The notes beneath the pieces were generated by a model, which did no database searches, was not told the origin of the DNA, and saw only the letters and a list, made by a program, of their open reading frames with translations. Positions 16,557 through 26,810 of a stretch of 64,000 nt of DNA are shown here, piece by piece; within the stretch, counting starts at the first letter, position 1; every line of letters begins with the position of its first letter. Origin of the DNA: Sphingomonas sp. (GTDB taxonomy: Bacteria > Pseudomonadota > Alphaproteobacteria > Sphingomonadales > Sphingomonadaceae); assembly GCF_004799495.1 (NCBI RefSeq), contig NZ_SSMY01000012.1, forward strand, positions 62,001-126,000. The letters run 5' to 3'. The translations under genes and the position numbers were made by a program.

Positions 16557-17455
16557 CCAACGACGACCTCATCCTGCGCACGATCACGCCCACGACACAC
16601 GATCTGGGCGGGTTCAAGGTTCACCGTACGCTGCCGTCCAAGCCGCACCAGATGGTCGGGCCGTTCATCTTCTTCGACCAGATGGGGCCGGCGCAGCTCG
16701 ACGTCGGGACGGGGATCGACGTGCGCCCGCACCCGCACATCAACCTGTCGACCGTCACCTATCTGTTCGCCGGCGCGATCGACCATCGCGATTCGCTCGG
16801 CACCTTCGCGCGAATCGAGCCCGGCGCGGTCAATCTGATGACCGCCGGCCACGGCATCGCGCACAGCGAACGCTCGCCCGGCGACGAACGCGCGGCGGGG
16901 CCGGAGCTGTCGGGCATCCAGACCTGGCTCGGCATGCCCGAGGACAAGGAGGAGATCGACCCGGCGTTCGAGCATGTCGAAAAGGCTGCGCTGCCGGTGA
17001 TTCAGGGCCACGGTGCGACCGCGCGGGTCATCATGGGGAGCTTGTGGGGCAGCGCCGCACCGACCACGACCTATGCCGAAACGATCTACGCCGACATCCT
17101 GCTGGAGCCCGGCGCGAGCCTTCCGATCGACATGGGCGCCGACGAACGCGCGGTATATCTGGCGCTCGGCGAGGCGAGCGTCGACGGCATGCCGATGGCG
17201 CTCAATACGCTCTACGTCCTGCAACCCGGCGTCGCGATGACGCTGAGGTCGGCGACCGGCGGCCGAGTCATGCTATGCGGCGGTGAGGCGTTCCGGACCG
17301 AACGCTATGTTTGGTGGAACTTCGTCAGTTCGCGGAAGGACCGGATCGACCAGGCCAAGGCCGACTGGAAGGCAGGACGGTTCGCCAAGGTGCCGGGAGA
17401 TGAAAAGGAGTGGATCCCGATTCCCGAAGTGCCGATGACGGCGACCTATCCGTAA
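16553..17455 (+). CDS. Pirin-family bicupin protein
   Basis: 300 residues. The Fe-binding pirin motif is present: RPHPHINLSTVTYLFAG, HRDSLG and NLMTAGHGIAHSER, supplying the three His and one Glu ligands of the N-terminal cupin. The C-terminal cupin carries LEPGASLPIDMGADERAVYLA. Bacterial pirins include quercetinase-like dioxygenases and redox-responsive regulators; no choice is possible here. ATG 16553 overlaps the NUDIX stop (ATGA). A hairpin follows the stop codon. Confidence 0.92.
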   Translation: MTNDDLILRTITPTTHDLGGFKVHRTLPSKPHQMVGPFIFFDQMGPAQLDVGTGIDVRPHPHINLSTVTYLFAGAIDHRDSLGTFARIEPGAVNLMTAGHGIAHSERSPGDERAAGPELSGIQTWLGMPEDKEEIDPAFEHVEKAALPVIQGHGATARVIMGSLWGSAAPTTTYAETIYADILLEPGASLPIDMGADERAVYLALGEASVDGMPMALNTLYVLQPGVAMTLRSATGGRVMLCGGEAFRTERYVWWNFVSSRKDRIDQAKADWKAGRFAKVPGDEKEWIPIPEVPMTATYP

Positions 17456-17463
17456 GCAGCAGC

Positions 17464-17488
17464 GCGGGGTGAGCGCGGCCCACCCCGC
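17464..17488. terminator. Hairpin between pirin and ompA-like genes
   Basis: GCGGGGTG and CACCCCGC form an 8-bp stem with a 9-base loop between two convergent stop codons (17455 and 17495). No T-tract is visible, so strength is uncertain. Confidence 0.5.
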
Positions 17489-17494
17489 AACGCC

Positions 17495-18373
17495 TCACAT
17501 ACCGTCGACGGCCTTGCTGACCATGACGTTCACCGCGACGCGGCGGTTCATCGCCTTGCCCTGCGGCGTGCTATTGTCGGCGGCGGGATCGGCGGTCGCC
17601 ATGCCGGTCGGGGTGAGCATGCGGTACGGCTTCCACCCGCATGACTGCTGCAGGTAATTGACCACCTTGGCGGCGCGCTTCTCGCTCAGCGCCTGGTTGA
17701 CCTCCTCGCTCCCGGTCGAGTCGGTATAGCCGAGCACCAGCAGCAGCGCGTTGTTCGTCGCCTGGGCGGAGGCCGCCGCCGCGCACAGATCGGCCTTCGC
17801 CTGCGGCGACAGATCGGCCTTGCCGGTGTCGAAGTTCACGTTGGTCGTGGCCTTGACGATGTAATTGTCGATATCGGCGACGCGCCCGCGCAGCGCCTCG
17901 GTCGCGGCGGTCTGTTCGTCGAAGCGCTGGTCGGTGCCGTTGCGGATCATCGACGCGGTCCGGAGGTCCTTGCTCTTGAGCGTCACGCGGCTGGCGACCA
18001 GCCCGCCCTCCCATTGCACCGTCCGGATGCTGACCGGCAGGCCGTTGAGCAGCGAGTCCCTGTCAAGCCTGGTCGTGCTCACACCCAGGAAGCCGCCGCT
18101 CGACCGGATCAGCGTCGCGTCGCTGACGAACACGATCGTCTTTCCGCTGGCGCTCGTGACTTGCAGTTTGTTGCCCCGGCGTGCCGAAATGAAGCCTTCG
18201 ACCTCGGGCCCCGCCGGCATCCCGGCCAAATCGGCAGGCACCGGCACAGTGCCGGTGATGGTGATATCGCCGGGGCGAGCCGGGGCAGGCGTGTCCTGCG
18301 CATACAAGCTGCCCGACACCGAAGCCGTAGCAAGCGCCAACAGGATTTTGGAACTCGTGGATATGAAACGCAT
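17495..18373 (-). CDS. OmpA-family protein with DUF5666-like N-terminal domain
   Basis: 292 residues with a signal peptide (MRFISTSSKILLALATASVS...YAQ). Residues about 45-150 have short strands resembling a DUF5666/OB-like domain (VEGFISARRGNKLQVTSASG). The C-terminal domain is OmpA-like: NVNFDTGKADLSPQAKADL, LGYTDSTGSEEVNQALSEKR, AAKVVNYL and NRRVAVNV, with the peptidoglycan-binding D and R residues. Expected location is the periplasm, attached to peptidoglycan; no beta-barrel is present. GAGAGGAGAACGCG precedes ATG 18373. Monocistronic or weakly linked to DUF5990 upstream (208-base gap). Confidence 0.85.
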   Translation of the reverse strand: MRFISTSSKILLALATASVSGSLYAQDTPAPARPGDITITGTVPVPADLAGMPAGPEVEGFISARRGNKLQVTSASGKTIVFVSDATLIRSSGGFLGVSTTRLDRDSLLNGLPVSIRTVQWEGGLVASRVTLKSKDLRTASMIRNGTDQRFDEQTAATEALRGRVADIDNYIVKATTNVNFDTGKADLSPQAKADLCAAAASAQATNNALLLVLGYTDSTGSEEVNQALSEKRAAKVVNYLQQSCGWKPYRMLTPTGMATADPAADNSTPQGKAMNRRVAVNVMVSKAVDGM

Positions 18374-18436
18374 CGCGTTCTCCTCTCGATTTTCGGCCAC
18401 CGGCGCTGCGGGGGTCACAGCGTCATCCGGCGGCCC

Positions 18437-18457
18437 GCCTTGCGTGCGCCGCAAGGC
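18437..18457. other. Hairpin in the gap between DUF5990 and OmpA-like genes
   Basis: GCCTTGCG and CGCAAGGC form a perfect 8-bp stem with loop TGCGC. It lies in the 208-base gap 18374-18581, where I see no other feature. No T-tract follows on either strand, so a terminator is only one possibility. Confidence 0.35.
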
Positions 18458-18581
18458 AATTGGTGGGACCCGGTGTTCGGGCCAACCTTTCGCTCAGATG
18501 AACAGAACCCGCGACTCCCGCGAATGCAAGGATCATCGGAGCACATTGTGCGGTGAGCCGAAACCGTCCGCGTTGCCCCGA

Positions 18582-19010
18582 TCATCGCGCGATGCGCCGC
18601 TGGCGCACTTTCACCGTCGCGCAGGCCGGAGTCCCGTCCTTCCCCGTGCCGCCGACCGTCAGCTCGACGGCACCTTCCCCGGCCATCGCGCGGTCGAGCA
18701 ACTCCTGGGGCGTGTCCTGCACGTCGATCTTCATCCGCCGCGTCCATTCGGAGCCATGGTCGCCGGCCGACTGGCCGATGCGGATATAGACGAAGCGGCG
18801 CACCGGCCCTTCGCGCCGCACCTGATCGCCGAAGAACTTGGGGCCGGGCGCGACGCGGACGGGAAAGTCGAAGGTCAGCGGCTCGCCCGCTTTCGACTCC
18901 TTTGGGTCGAGCACCCCCGTGTCGCCGGTTTGCAGGCTGTGGCGCACGCCCGGTACCGGCTGCTCGATCACGATGCGAAAGCGGATTTCGGTCTGGTCGG
19001 CGCGGGGCAT
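18582..19010 (-). CDS. DUF5990-family protein
   Basis: 142 residues without signal peptide or membrane helix. It opens with IRFRIVIEQPVPGVRHSLQ and continues DFPVRVAPGPKFFGDQVRREG and RFVYIRIGQSAGD, the pattern I associate with DUF5990, a small beta-rich family of unknown function. ATG 19010 gives MPRADQTEI. Divergent from the alpha/beta hydrolase at 19180; the 169-base gap between them is moderately A-rich near 19110-19150 but has no promoter I can defend. Confidence 0.65.
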   Translation of the reverse strand: MPRADQTEIRFRIVIEQPVPGVRHSLQTGDTGVLDPKESKAGEPLTFDFPVRVAPGPKFFGDQVRREGPVRRFVYIRIGQSAGDHGSEWTRRMKIDVQDTPQELLDRAMAGEGAVELTVGGTGKDGTPACATVKVRQRRIAR

Positions 19011-19179
19011 GCGCCGGGTATCGGCCGCGCAAAGAGCGCTTGCAATGCAGGATTTTGTCGGACAGCGTCGCCGGGCGCCATGACCTCGTGTCATGCGCGC
19101 GAGCAGAAAAAGCGAGCAGTCGAAAACGACCGCGCCAGTGTGAAGCAAGTGTGAAGTTAGGCCGTAGGGGAAGAGCGGG

Positions 19180-20076
19180 ATGAGCGAGTTCGACCTGCAA
19201 CGCGTGGCGCTGTCCACCGGCGTCGAACTCGATGTCGCGGTGGCGGGCGATCCCGCCAACCCGGCGATCGTGCTGCTCCATGGTTTCCCCGAATCGCATC
19301 GCACCTGGCGGTTCCAGATTCCCGAGTTGGCCAAGGACCATTTCGTCCTCGCCCCCGACCAGCGCGGATTCGCGCGCTCGTCCAAGCCCGAAGGGGTCGA
19401 GAATTACACGCCGGACAAGCCGGTCGCCGACCTGCTCGCGCTCGCCGACCATTTCGGGATCGGCGATTTCACGCTCGTCGGGCACGATTGGGGCGGCGCG
19501 ATCGCGTGGATGGCGGCGCTGCAGAACCAGGACCGCATCAAGCATTTGATCATCGTCAACGCGCCGCACCCATTCGTCTTCCAGCGCCTGCTGTTCGACG
19601 ACATGGAGCAGCGCGCGGCGAGCCAGTATATCACCGCGTTCCGCAACCCGGCGATCGACGCGCATATCGACAGCATCGGGCTGAGCGAATTTTTCGACGG
19701 CAGCTTCATGCGGCACACCGATTTCGAGAAAGTGCGTGACGAGAAAGCGACCTATCTCGACCAATGGAGCCAGCCCGGCGCGATGCCGGCGATGCTCAAC
19801 TGGTACCGCGCGAGCGCGCTGGTCGTGCCGGGGATGGACGATACGCCCGAGCGGCCGGCGTATCTCGACGGGCCATTCCCGCCGCTCAATACGCCGACGC
19901 TGGTGATCTGGGGGACGGGCGACAAGGCGTTGCTGCCGTCGAACCTCGACGGGCTCGATCAGTACGTGCCCAACATGACGCTCAAGCGCGTCGATGCCGG
20001 GCATTTCGTGCCATGGGAGAATCCCGAAGCGGTGACCAGCGCGATGCGTGAGTGGTTAGCGGCGCAAGGTGCCTAG
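19180..20076 (+). CDS. Alpha/beta hydrolase, epoxide hydrolase/dehalogenase type
   Basis: 298 residues. Oxyanion motif HGFPES at 34-39; nucleophile elbow GHDWGG with Asp103, which points to the epoxide hydrolase or haloalkane/haloacetate dehalogenase branch rather than esterases. The acid is likely in [10 protein letters not shown] and the base is the histidine of [10 protein letters not shown]. Closest in pattern to epoxide hydrolases of the HGFPESWRW type (here HRTWRF). Substrate unknown. ATG 19180 has GGGGAAGAGCGGG upstream. Its stop overlaps that of the convergent DUF2332 gene in CTAG. Confidence 0.88.
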   Translation: MSEFDLQRVALSTGVELDVAVAGDPANPAIVLLHGFPESHRTWRFQIPELAKDHFVLAPDQRGFARSSKPEGVENYTPDKPVADLLALADHFGIGDFTLVGHDWGGAIAWMAALQNQDRIKHLIIVNAPHPFVFQRLLFDDMEQRAASQYITAFRNPAIDAHIDSIGLSEFFDGSFMRHTDFEKVRDEKATYLDQWSQPGAMPAMLNWYRASALVVPGMDDTPERPAYLDGPFPPLNTPTLVIWGTGDKALLPSNLDGLDQYVPNMTLKRVDAGHFVPWENPEAVTSAMREWLAAQGA

Positions 20077-21173
20077 ACCTCGACCTTGGCCATCTCCGGC
20101 AGGTTGATATTTACGCGATCGGCTTCCGCGGCGGCGCCATATTTGATCCAGGCGCCGTGGGCATGCGCGGTCGCGAGCACGGTCCACTCGCCGCCGGGCC
20201 AGCTCCGCACGCGGATGACGTGCTCGGCGAAGGCGCGGTTGGGCTCGACCATGACCCAGGCGAGCGGCCGTTCCGCGGTCGCGGCCGCGCCTGCCGCCGC
20301 CATCGCCGCGCGGATGCGGTTCGCGGTGTCCTCGGGGAGGTACTGCCACACCACCGAGTGCATCAGCACCCGCGTCACGCCTGCCGCCTGCGGCTCGGCG
20401 AGCCGCGCCTCGACCCAGTCGGCGGCGTCGGATTGCACCAGATCGACCGCTTTCTCGCGCTGCATCGCGATCGCGGCCTCCATCCGCCCGAACCGCACCG
20501 GCATTTCGGGCCACACATACGCAAGCAGCCGCGTCGCCACCGCCGGGTCGGTCGCGTCGAGCGGCTGGATGTCGCAGCCGCGCACCGACACGATATCGAC
20601 GGGGACCTGCTCGGGCGCTGGTCCGGTCCACGCGGGCGTCAGCGTCACCGGCGAGCCTGCCGGACCCGCTTTCGTTCCGCCAAGGTCGAACGCATAGCGA
20701 TCGATCAGCAGATTGAGCCCCGCGCTCGACCCGATCTCGAGCAGCTCGATTTTCGGCCCGAAGCGCCGCGCGACTTCGAGCAGCCCGGTCATCAGCGACC
20801 CCGAGCGCCCCGGCTCGTTGGTCTGCGGCGGCCCGTCGAGCCATGGCAGCAGTTCGGCGTCGTGCGCGACGAGGGCGGCGTTGAGATCGGCCGCGATTGC
20901 CGCCGGAACGGTCGCCTCCCCCCTGAAGATCGCTGCCAGCCCGGAATCCTTCCCTGCCCGCACCAACGCGTGCAGCCCGCCGATAAAGCGCAACGGCAAG
21001 GCATCGCGCGTCGGCTCGCCGGGCCAGTCGAGTACGCGCCGCCCGACCTCGCTCTCGCGGCTCAGCCCCTCGGCGATCGCCGCGCACAGCCGCGCGTACA
21101 TCGGCGCGCCGTTCTTCTGACAGTAGAATTCCTGGATGCGAAACGCCGCGCGATTATTCTCTTCACCCGCCAT
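20073..21173 (-). CDS. DUF2332 domain-containing protein
   Basis: 366 residues, cytosolic. Characteristic features: N-terminal [19 protein letters not shown], then [32 protein letters not shown] with a Rossmann-like glycine loop (GSSAGLN), and a late [15 protein letters not shown]2332 resembles SAM-dependent methyltransferases in this middle segment but no activity is established. Start ATG 21173. Divergent from hisG with a 57-base gap. Confidence 0.85.
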   Translation of the reverse strand: MAGEENNRAAFRIQEFYCQKNGAPMYARLCAAIAEGLSRESEVGRRVLDWPGEPTRDALPLRFIGGLHALVRAGKDSGLAAIFRGEATVPAAIAADLNAALVAHDAELLPWLDGPPQTNEPGRSGSLMTGLLEVARRFGPKIELLEIGSSAGLNLLIDRYAFDLGGTKAGPAGSPVTLTPAWTGPAPEQVPVDIVSVRGCDIQPLDATDPAVATRLLAYVWPEMPVRFGRMEAAIAMQREKAVDLVQSDAADWVEARLAEPQAAGVTRVLMHSVVWQYLPEDTANRIRAAMAAAGAAATAERPLAWVMVEPNRAFAEHVIRVRSWPGGEWTVLATAHAHGAWIKYGAAAEADRVNINLPEMAKVEV

Positions 21174-21230
21174 CGCCACCTCCGTCGCGGTGCATTGCGC
21201 CTTCGCAGGTGCACAAGTAAAGCCCCGCGC

Positions 21231-21878
21231 ATGGCCGCGCCCATCGTCATCGCCGTCCCCAAGGGCCGTATCCTCGCCGAGGCCGCGCCGCTCCTCGCGC
21301 GCGCCGGGATCGAGCCCGAAGCGGCGTTCGCCGACGAGGACAGCCGCGCGCTGCGGTTTGCGACGAGCAACCCCTCCATCGACCTGATCCGCGTCCGCGC
21401 GTTCGACGTCGCGACCTTCGTCGCGCACGGCGCGGCACAGCTCGGCATCGTCGGGTCGGACGTGCTCGCGGAGTTCGACTATCCCGAGCTCTACGCGCCC
21501 GTGGATCTCGGCATCGGCCATTGCCGGCTCTCCGTGGCCGAGCCAGCCGAGCTCGCCGCGACCGACGATCCGCGCGGGTGGAGCCACGTTCGCGTGGCGA
21601 CCAAATACCCCTACCTCACGCAGCGCCATTTCGAAGCGCGCGGGGTGCAGGCCGAGTGCGTCAAGCTGAACGGCGCGATGGAACTGGCGCCGACGCTCGG
21701 CCTCGCGCCGCGGATTGTCGACTTGGTCTCGTCGGGGCGCACGCTCAAGGAAAACGGGCTGGTCGAGGTCGAAGTGATCGCCGAGGTCACCAGCCGCCTG
21801 ATCGTCAACCGCGCGGCGTTCAAGACGCGGGCCGAGCTCGTCCCGCTGGTCGATGCGTTCCGGGGGGCAGTGGCGTGA
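21231..21878 (+). CDS. hisG: ATP phosphoribosyltransferase, short form
   Basis: First enzyme of histidine synthesis, condensing ATP and PRPP; 215 residues. Visible: [17 protein letters not shown] at the start, [12 protein letters not shown], the PRPP loop in [18 protein letters not shown], and [13 protein letters not shown]. At this length it lacks the C-terminal regulatory domain and belongs to the short HisG class that needs HisZ as regulatory subunit; hisZ is not in the window. Starts the hisG-hisD-nusB-thiL run; its stop overlaps the hisD GTG (GTGA). Confidence 0.96.
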   Translation: MAAPIVIAVPKGRILAEAAPLLARAGIEPEAAFADEDSRALRFATSNPSIDLIRVRAFDVATFVAHGAAQLGIVGSDVLAEFDYPELYAPVDLGIGHCRLSVAEPAELAATDDPRGWSHVRVATKYPYLTQRHFEARGVQAECVKLNGAMELAPTLGLAPRIVDLVSSGRTLKENGLVEVEVIAEVTSRLIVNRAAFKTRAELVPLVDAFRGAVA

Positions 21879-23167
21879 TCAAGCTCTCGACCTCCGAACC
21901 GGGCTTCGACCGCCAGTTCGAGGCGCTGGTCGAGGCGCGGCGCGAGACCGACCAGGATGTCGCACGCGACGTGCGCATGATCGTCGCCAGCGTGCGCGAC
22001 GAGGGCGATGCCGCGGTCCACGCCTTCACCCGCAAGTTCGACAATCACGATCTGAACGAGACCGGCTGGCGGATCGAGAAGGCGGAGTGGCTCGCCGCGC
22101 ACGACGCGCTCGCGCCCGATCTGCGCGCCGCGCTCGAACTCGCCGCCGAGCGGATCGTCGCCTATCACGTCAAGCAGAAGCCCGCCGACAGCGACACGAC
22201 CGACGCAGTCGGCGCGCGGCTGGGATCGCGGTGGCGCGGGGTCGATGCGGCGGGGATCTACGTGCCCGGCGGCCGCGCGGCCTATCCCAGTTCGGTCCTG
22301 ATGAACGCGATTCCCGCCAAGGTCGCGGGGGTCGAGCGGCTGGTGATGGTCACGCCGACGCCCGACGGGAAGGTCAACCCATTGGTCCTCGCCGCCGCGC
22401 ACATCGCCGGGGTCGACGAGATCTGGCGGATCGGCGGTGCGCAGGCAATCGCGGCGCTCGCTTACGGCACGGGGCGGATCGCGCCGGTCGATGTCGTGTG
22501 CGGCCCGGGCAACGCCTGGGTCGCCGAGGCCAAGCGCCAGCTGTACGGCGTGGTCGGGATCGACATGGTCGCGGGGCCAAGCGAGATCGTCGTCGTCGCG
22601 GACGGGCGCAACGACCCGCAGTGGATCGCCGCCGATTTGCTGAGCCAGGCCGAGCACGACCCGTCGAGCCAATCGATCCTGTTCACCGACTCCGCCGACC
22701 TCGCGCGCGCGGTTGCCGACGCGGTCGACCTCCAGATCGGCGAGCTCGCCACCGCGAAAGTCGCGCGCGCGTCGTGGGACGCCAACGGCGCGATCATCGT
22801 CGCCGCCGATCTAGCCGAAGCGATGCCGCTGGTGAACCGCCTCGCGCCCGAGCATCTCGAACTGGCGTGTGACGACGCGGAAGCGCTGTTCGACATGGTC
22901 AAGCACGCCGGGTCGGTGTTCCTGGGCCGCCACACCCCCGAGGCAGTCGGCGATTACGTCGCCGGGCCGAACCACGTCCTCCCCACCGGCCGCCGCGCGC
23001 GCTTTTCGAGCGGGCTGTCGGTGCTCGATTTCATGAAGCGCACCAGCTTCCTGTCGCTGAGCGACGCCGCGCTCGCCACGATCGGCCCGGCGGCGGTGAC
23101 ATTGGCGGAGGCGGAAGGACTGCCCGCGCACGCCCAATCTGTGGCCTTGCGCCTCGGCGTCCGCTGA
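21875..23167 (+). CDS. hisD: Histidinol dehydrogenase
   Basis: Zinc- and NAD-dependent last step of histidine synthesis, 430 residues. Seen: [22 protein letters not shown], the [15 protein letters not shown] loop, [30 protein letters not shown] (Zn ligands Q and H), and the end region [18 protein letters not shown]. The start is GTG 21875, overlapping the hisG stop. Adjacent to hisG, as expected, with nusB following after 17 bases. Confidence 0.96.
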   Translation: MIKLSTSEPGFDRQFEALVEARRETDQDVARDVRMIVASVRDEGDAAVHAFTRKFDNHDLNETGWRIEKAEWLAAHDALAPDLRAALELAAERIVAYHVKQKPADSDTTDAVGARLGSRWRGVDAAGIYVPGGRAAYPSSVLMNAIPAKVAGVERLVMVTPTPDGKVNPLVLAAAHIAGVDEIWRIGGAQAIAALAYGTGRIAPVDVVCGPGNAWVAEAKRQLYGVVGIDMVAGPSEIVVVADGRNDPQWIAADLLSQAEHDPSSQSILFTDSADLARAVADAVDLQIGELATAKVARASWDANGAIIVAADLAEAMPLVNRLAPEHLELACDDAEALFDMVKHAGSVFLGRHTPEAVGDYVAGPNHVLPTGRRARFSSGLSVLDFMKRTSFLSLSDAALATIGPAAVTLAEAEGLPAHAQSVALRLGVR

Positions 23168-23184
23168 CCGATAGGCACGCGCAA

Positions 23185-23643
23185 ATGTCACGCCGAACTG
23201 CCGCCCGATCCAAGGCCCGCGCCGCCGCGCGCCTCGCCGCCACGCAAGCACTCTATCAGCACGAGATGGAGGGCATGGCGCTCGCGCCGTTGCTCCACGA
23301 ATTCCACCAGCACCGGCTCGGCGCGACGATCGAGGATGCCGAATACGCGCCGGCCGACGAGGATTATTTCGACGATATCGTGACGGGAACGCTGGCGCGA
23401 ACGGGGGAGATAGACGCGCTAATCGCCGCCAAATTGTCCAAGGACTGGAACCTCGAGCGACTCGACAAGCCGATGAAGGCGCTGCTCCGCGCCGCGACCT
23501 ACGAACTGCTCGCGCGCGCCGACACCGCGACGGGGACGGTGATCAGCGAATATGTCGATGTCGCGAAAGCGTTCTATGATCGGCGCGAGGCGGGGTTCGT
23601 CAACGGGCTGCTGGATGCGGTGGCGAAGGATGCACGAGGCTAA
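23185..23643 (+). CDS. nusB: Transcription antitermination factor NusB
   Basis: 152 residues, all-helical RNA-binding partner of NusE/S10 in rRNA antitermination. Signature parts: AARLAATQALYQHEM near the N-terminus, DDIVTGTLARTGEID, RLDKPMKALLRAATYEL and ISEYVDVAKAFYDRREAGFVNGLLD, the conserved C-terminus. Lies between hisD and thiL; its 3' end overlaps the thiL start by 14 bases. A ribH gene, often found upstream of nusB, is replaced here by his genes. Confidence 0.95.
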   Translation: MSRRTAARSKARAAARLAATQALYQHEMEGMALAPLLHEFHQHRLGATIEDAEYAPADEDYFDDIVTGTLARTGEIDALIAAKLSKDWNLERLDKPMKALLRAATYELLARADTATGTVISEYVDVAKAFYDRREAGFVNGLLDAVAKDARG

Positions 23644-24529
23644 GTTCCTCGCCGCGTTGCGCTCGTTGCCGCTGCACGAGGGCGCGCGCGGGCTGACCGA
23701 CGATACGGCGACGCTGGCTGGGCTGACGATCACGACCGACACGATCGTCGAGGGTGTTCATTTCCTTCCCGAGGACCCGCCCGAGGATGTCGCGTGGAAG
23801 CTGGTCGCGGTAAACCTGTCCGACCTCGCGGCAAAGGGGGCGAGGCCGGAGGGCGTGCTCCTCAACTATCCTATAGGTTCCCCAGCACAGGGTTGGGACA
23901 GCGGCTTTCTCACCGGATTCGGCGAAGCGCTGGCCGCATTCGGGTGCCCGCTGCTGGGCGGCGACACCGTGTCGTGGCCGCTGGGCGCGCCGCGCGTGCT
24001 GACTCTGACGGCGTTCGGTCGCGAGGGCGCCGCAGTGCTGCGGTCGGAAGCGAAGGCCGGCGACGCGCTCTGGGTGACGGGCACCATCGGCGATGCAGGC
24101 GCCGGATTGCGGATCGCGCGCGGTGAGGATGGTTCGCCCGAATTGCTCGCGGCATACCGCCGCCCGACTCCGCGCCTCGCCGAAGGCCGCGCGCTGGCCG
24201 CCCACGTCCACGCCATGATGGACGTGTCCGACGGCCTGTTGCTCGACGCCATACGGATGGCCGAGGCGAGCGACCTCGCGGTGGCGATCGACCTCGCGCT
24301 CGTGCCCCTATCCGCCGCCTATCGCGCCTTCGCCGGAGACGACCGCGCCGCGCGGATCGCAGCGGCGACGGCAGGGGACGATTATCAATTGCTGTTCGCA
24401 GCGGCCGCCGACCGGACCCCGCCCGTCGCCGCCACGCGGATCGGCGCATTCGCCGCCGGCGCGGGCCTGACTCTCAAGGACGGCGCGGAGCCCGTCCCGC
24501 TCCCGGCCAGCCTCGGCTTTCTTCACTGA
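23630..24529 (+). CDS. thiL: Thiamine-monophosphate kinase
   Basis: 299 residues; phosphorylates thiamine monophosphate to the diphosphate cofactor. Motifs: GLTDDTATLAGLTITTDTIVEGVHF, NLSDLAAKGARPEGVLL, PLLGGDTVSWP, TGTIGDAGAGL, and ATAGDDYQLLF near the C-terminus. ATG 23630 gives MHEAKFLAAL and overlaps nusB; nusB-thiL coupling is widespread. A 97-base gap to hppA follows. Confidence 0.95.
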   Translation: MHEAKFLAALRSLPLHEGARGLTDDTATLAGLTITTDTIVEGVHFLPEDPPEDVAWKLVAVNLSDLAAKGARPEGVLLNYPIGSPAQGWDSGFLTGFGEALAAFGCPLLGGDTVSWPLGAPRVLTLTAFGREGAAVLRSEAKAGDALWVTGTIGDAGAGLRIARGEDGSPELLAAYRRPTPRLAEGRALAAHVHAMMDVSDGLLLDAIRMAEASDLAVAIDLALVPLSAAYRAFAGDDRAARIAAATAGDDYQLLFAAAADRTPPVAATRIGAFAAGAGLTLKDGAEPVPLPASLGFLH

Positions 24530-24625
24530 TCCGACGCGCTTGCACGCCGCGCCCGCACCGGTATAGCAAGCGCCACCTAGGGAAGCGCGCGGGCACCAAG
24601 TCGGCGCAATAAAGGGGAAACAAGA

Positions 24626-26737
24626 ATGACGATCGTGTATGCGGCCATCGTCTGCGGCCTGATCGCCGTGGCCTATGGCATCATCACCAGCATGCAGGTG
24701 CTTCGCGCACCCGCCGGCAACGAAAAGATGCAGGACATTGCCTCCGCGGTGCAGGAGGGCGCCAAGGCTTATCTCGGCCGGCAATACACCACCATCGCGA
24801 TCGTCGGTGTGGTCGTCGCGCTCGTGCTGTTCTTCACGCTTGGCGGGCTGTCGACCGTGTCCTTCCTGATCGGCGCAATCCTGTCGGGCATCGCCGGCTT
24901 CATCGGTATGAACATCTCGGTCCGCGCCAACGTCCGCACAGCGGAGGCCGCGCGCGGTAGCTTGCAGGGCGGTCTGACGATGGCGTTCCGCTCGGGCGCG
25001 ATCACCGGGATGCTGGTGGCGGGGCTCGGCCTGCTCTCGATCTCGGGGATCTTCTGGTACCTGGTCGGGGTCAAGCACCTCGCGCCGGGCGACCATGAGA
25101 TCGTCGCTGCGCTGACCGCGCTGGCGTTCGGCGCCTCGCTCATCTCGATCTTCGCGCGGCTCGGCGGTGGCATCTTCACCAAGGCCGCCGACGTCGGCGC
25201 CGACCTGGTCGGCAAGGTCGAGGCGGGCATTCCCGAGGACGACCCCCGCAACCCCGCGACGATCGCCGATAACGTAGGCGACAACGTCGGCGACTGCGCC
25301 GGCATGGCGGCCGACCTGTTCGAAACCTATGTCGTGACGATCGGCCTCACCATGGTGTCGATCGCGCTGCTGCTCCCCGACGCCGGCAATTTGCTTCAGC
25401 TGATGACGCTTCCGCTGATCGTCGGCGGCGTGTGCATCATCACTTCGATCATCGGCACCTATCTCGTCCGTCTCAGCAAGAAAGAGTCGATCATGGGCGC
25501 GATGTACAAGGGGTTCTGGACCACCGTCATCCTGTCGGTTCCGGCGATCTTCTTCGCGACGCAGTACGTGCTCGGCGATATGGCCACGCCGATCGTGACC
25601 GCCGCCAAGACGTTCACCGGCGCCAAGCTCTTCTGGTGCATGATGATCGGCCTGGTCGTTACCGGATTGCTCGTCTGGATCACCGAATATTACACCGGCA
25701 CCAACTATCGCCCGGTCAAGTCGATCGCCAAGGCGTCGACCACCGGCCACGGCACCAACGTTATTCAGGGTCTGGCGATCAGCCTTGAGTCGACCGCGTT
25801 GCCGACGCTCGTCATCGTCGTCGCGGTGATCGCCACGTTCCAGCTCGCGGGCATTATCGGCGTGGCGTTCGCCGCGACGTCGCTGCTCGCGCTCGCCGGG
25901 ATGGTCGTCGCGCTCGATGCCTACGGCCCGGTCACCGATAACGCCGGCGGCATCGCCGAAATGGCGGGGCTGCCCGACGATGTCCGCCATCGCACCGACG
26001 CGCTCGACGCGGTCGGCAACACGACCAAGGCGGTGACCAAGGGCTATGCGATCGGCTCGGCGGCGCTCGCGGCGCTGGTGCTGTTCGGCGCCTACACGAC
26101 CGACCTCGACCGCTACGCGGCGGCGCTCAACATCGGCCATATCGATTTCCAGCTCAGCAACCCGTACATCATTGTCGGGCTGCTGCTGGGGGCGCTCCTC
26201 CCCTACCTGTTCGGCGCGTTCGGCATGACCGCGGTCGGCCGGGCGGCGGGTTCGGTGGTCGAGGATGTCCGCGCGCAGTTCGCCGCGGACAAGGGCATCA
26301 TGGAAGGGACCAGCCGTCCCAACTACGGCCGCACCGTCGACATCGTCACCCGCGCGGCGATCAAGGAAATGATCGTCCCGTCGCTGCTCCCGGTGCTGAG
26401 CCCCGTGGTCGTGTTCTTCGTCGTCCAGGCGGTAGCGGATCGCGAGCAGGGCTTCGCCACGGTCGGCGCAATGCTGCTCGGCGTGATCGTCTCGGGCCTG
26501 TTCGTCGCCATCTCGATGACCTCGGGCGGCGGCGCGTGGGACAATGCCAAGAAGTATATCGAGGACGGCAATTACGGCGGCAAGGGCAGCGAAGCCCACA
26601 AGGCCGCGGTCACCGGCGACACGGTGGGCGACCCGTACAAGGATACGGCGGGCCCGGCGGTCAACCCGATGATCAAGATCACCAACATCGTCGCGCTGCT
26701 GCTGCTTGCGGCGCTGGCGGCAGGTCACGCCGGTTGA
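24626..26737 (+). CDS. hppA: K+-independent H+-translocating inorganic pyrophosphatase
   Basis: Membrane-bound proton pump driven by PPi hydrolysis, 703 residues with about 16 hydrophobic segments. The substrate-binding signature [21 protein letters not shown] and [19 protein letters not shown] are intact (residues about 190-235), as is [14 protein letters not shown] near the C-terminus. In [18 protein letters not shown] the lysine at the position called 460 marks the K+-independent subclass; K+-dependent enzymes have alanine there. AAAGGGGAAACAAG precedes the ATG. Monocistronic, followed by the hairpin at 26763. Confidence 0.96.
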   Translation: MTIVYAAIVCGLIAVAYGIITSMQVLRAPAGNEKMQDIASAVQEGAKAYLGRQYTTIAIVGVVVALVLFFTLGGLSTVSFLIGAILSGIAGFIGMNISVRANVRTAEAARGSLQGGLTMAFRSGAITGMLVAGLGLLSISGIFWYLVGVKHLAPGDHEIVAALTALAFGASLISIFARLGGGIFTKAADVGADLVGKVEAGIPEDDPRNPATIADNVGDNVGDCAGMAADLFETYVVTIGLTMVSIALLLPDAGNLLQLMTLPLIVGGVCIITSIIGTYLVRLSKKESIMGAMYKGFWTTVILSVPAIFFATQYVLGDMATPIVTAAKTFTGAKLFWCMMIGLVVTGLLVWITEYYTGTNYRPVKSIAKASTTGHGTNVIQGLAISLESTALPTLVIVVAVIATFQLAGIIGVAFAATSLLALAGMVVALDAYGPVTDNAGGIAEMAGLPDDVRHRTDALDAVGNTTKAVTKGYAIGSAALAALVLFGAYTTDLDRYAAALNIGHIDFQLSNPYIIVGLLLGALLPYLFGAFGMTAVGRAAGSVVEDVRAQFAADKGIMEGTSRPNYGRTVDIVTRAAIKEMIVPSLLPVLSPVVVFFVVQAVADREQGFATVGAMLLGVIVSGLFVAISMTSGGGAWDNAKKYIEDGNYGGKGSEAHKAAVTGDTVGDPYKDTAGPAVNPMIKITNIVALLLLAALAAGHAG

Positions 26738-26762
26738 CGCTAAGCTAGGCTTGATCGAAGGG

Positions 26763-26796
26763 AGGGCGCTGCCGGCGACGGCGGCGCCCTTTCCTT
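26763..26796 (+). terminator. Hairpin with T-rich tail between hppA and pyrE
   Basis: AGGGCGC (26763-26769) pairs with GCGCCCT (26784-26790), enclosing an inner GCCG/CGGC stem, and is followed by TTTCCTT. It ends 14 bases before the pyrE ATG and could terminate hppA or act as an attenuator for pyrE, a mode known for pyrE in enterobacteria. Which of the two applies is not decidable here. Confidence 0.5.
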
Positions 26797-26810
26797 ATGA
26801 GGAGACCGTA

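Noticed and set aside
24308..26728. An 806-codon open frame opposite hppA
   Set aside because: Composition is Arg/Asp/Gly/His-rich with no domain, as expected for the antisense of a GC-rich gene; hppA on the other strand is unambiguous. The same reasoning applies to long antisense frames opposite parE, recN, the TonB receptors and cpaF.
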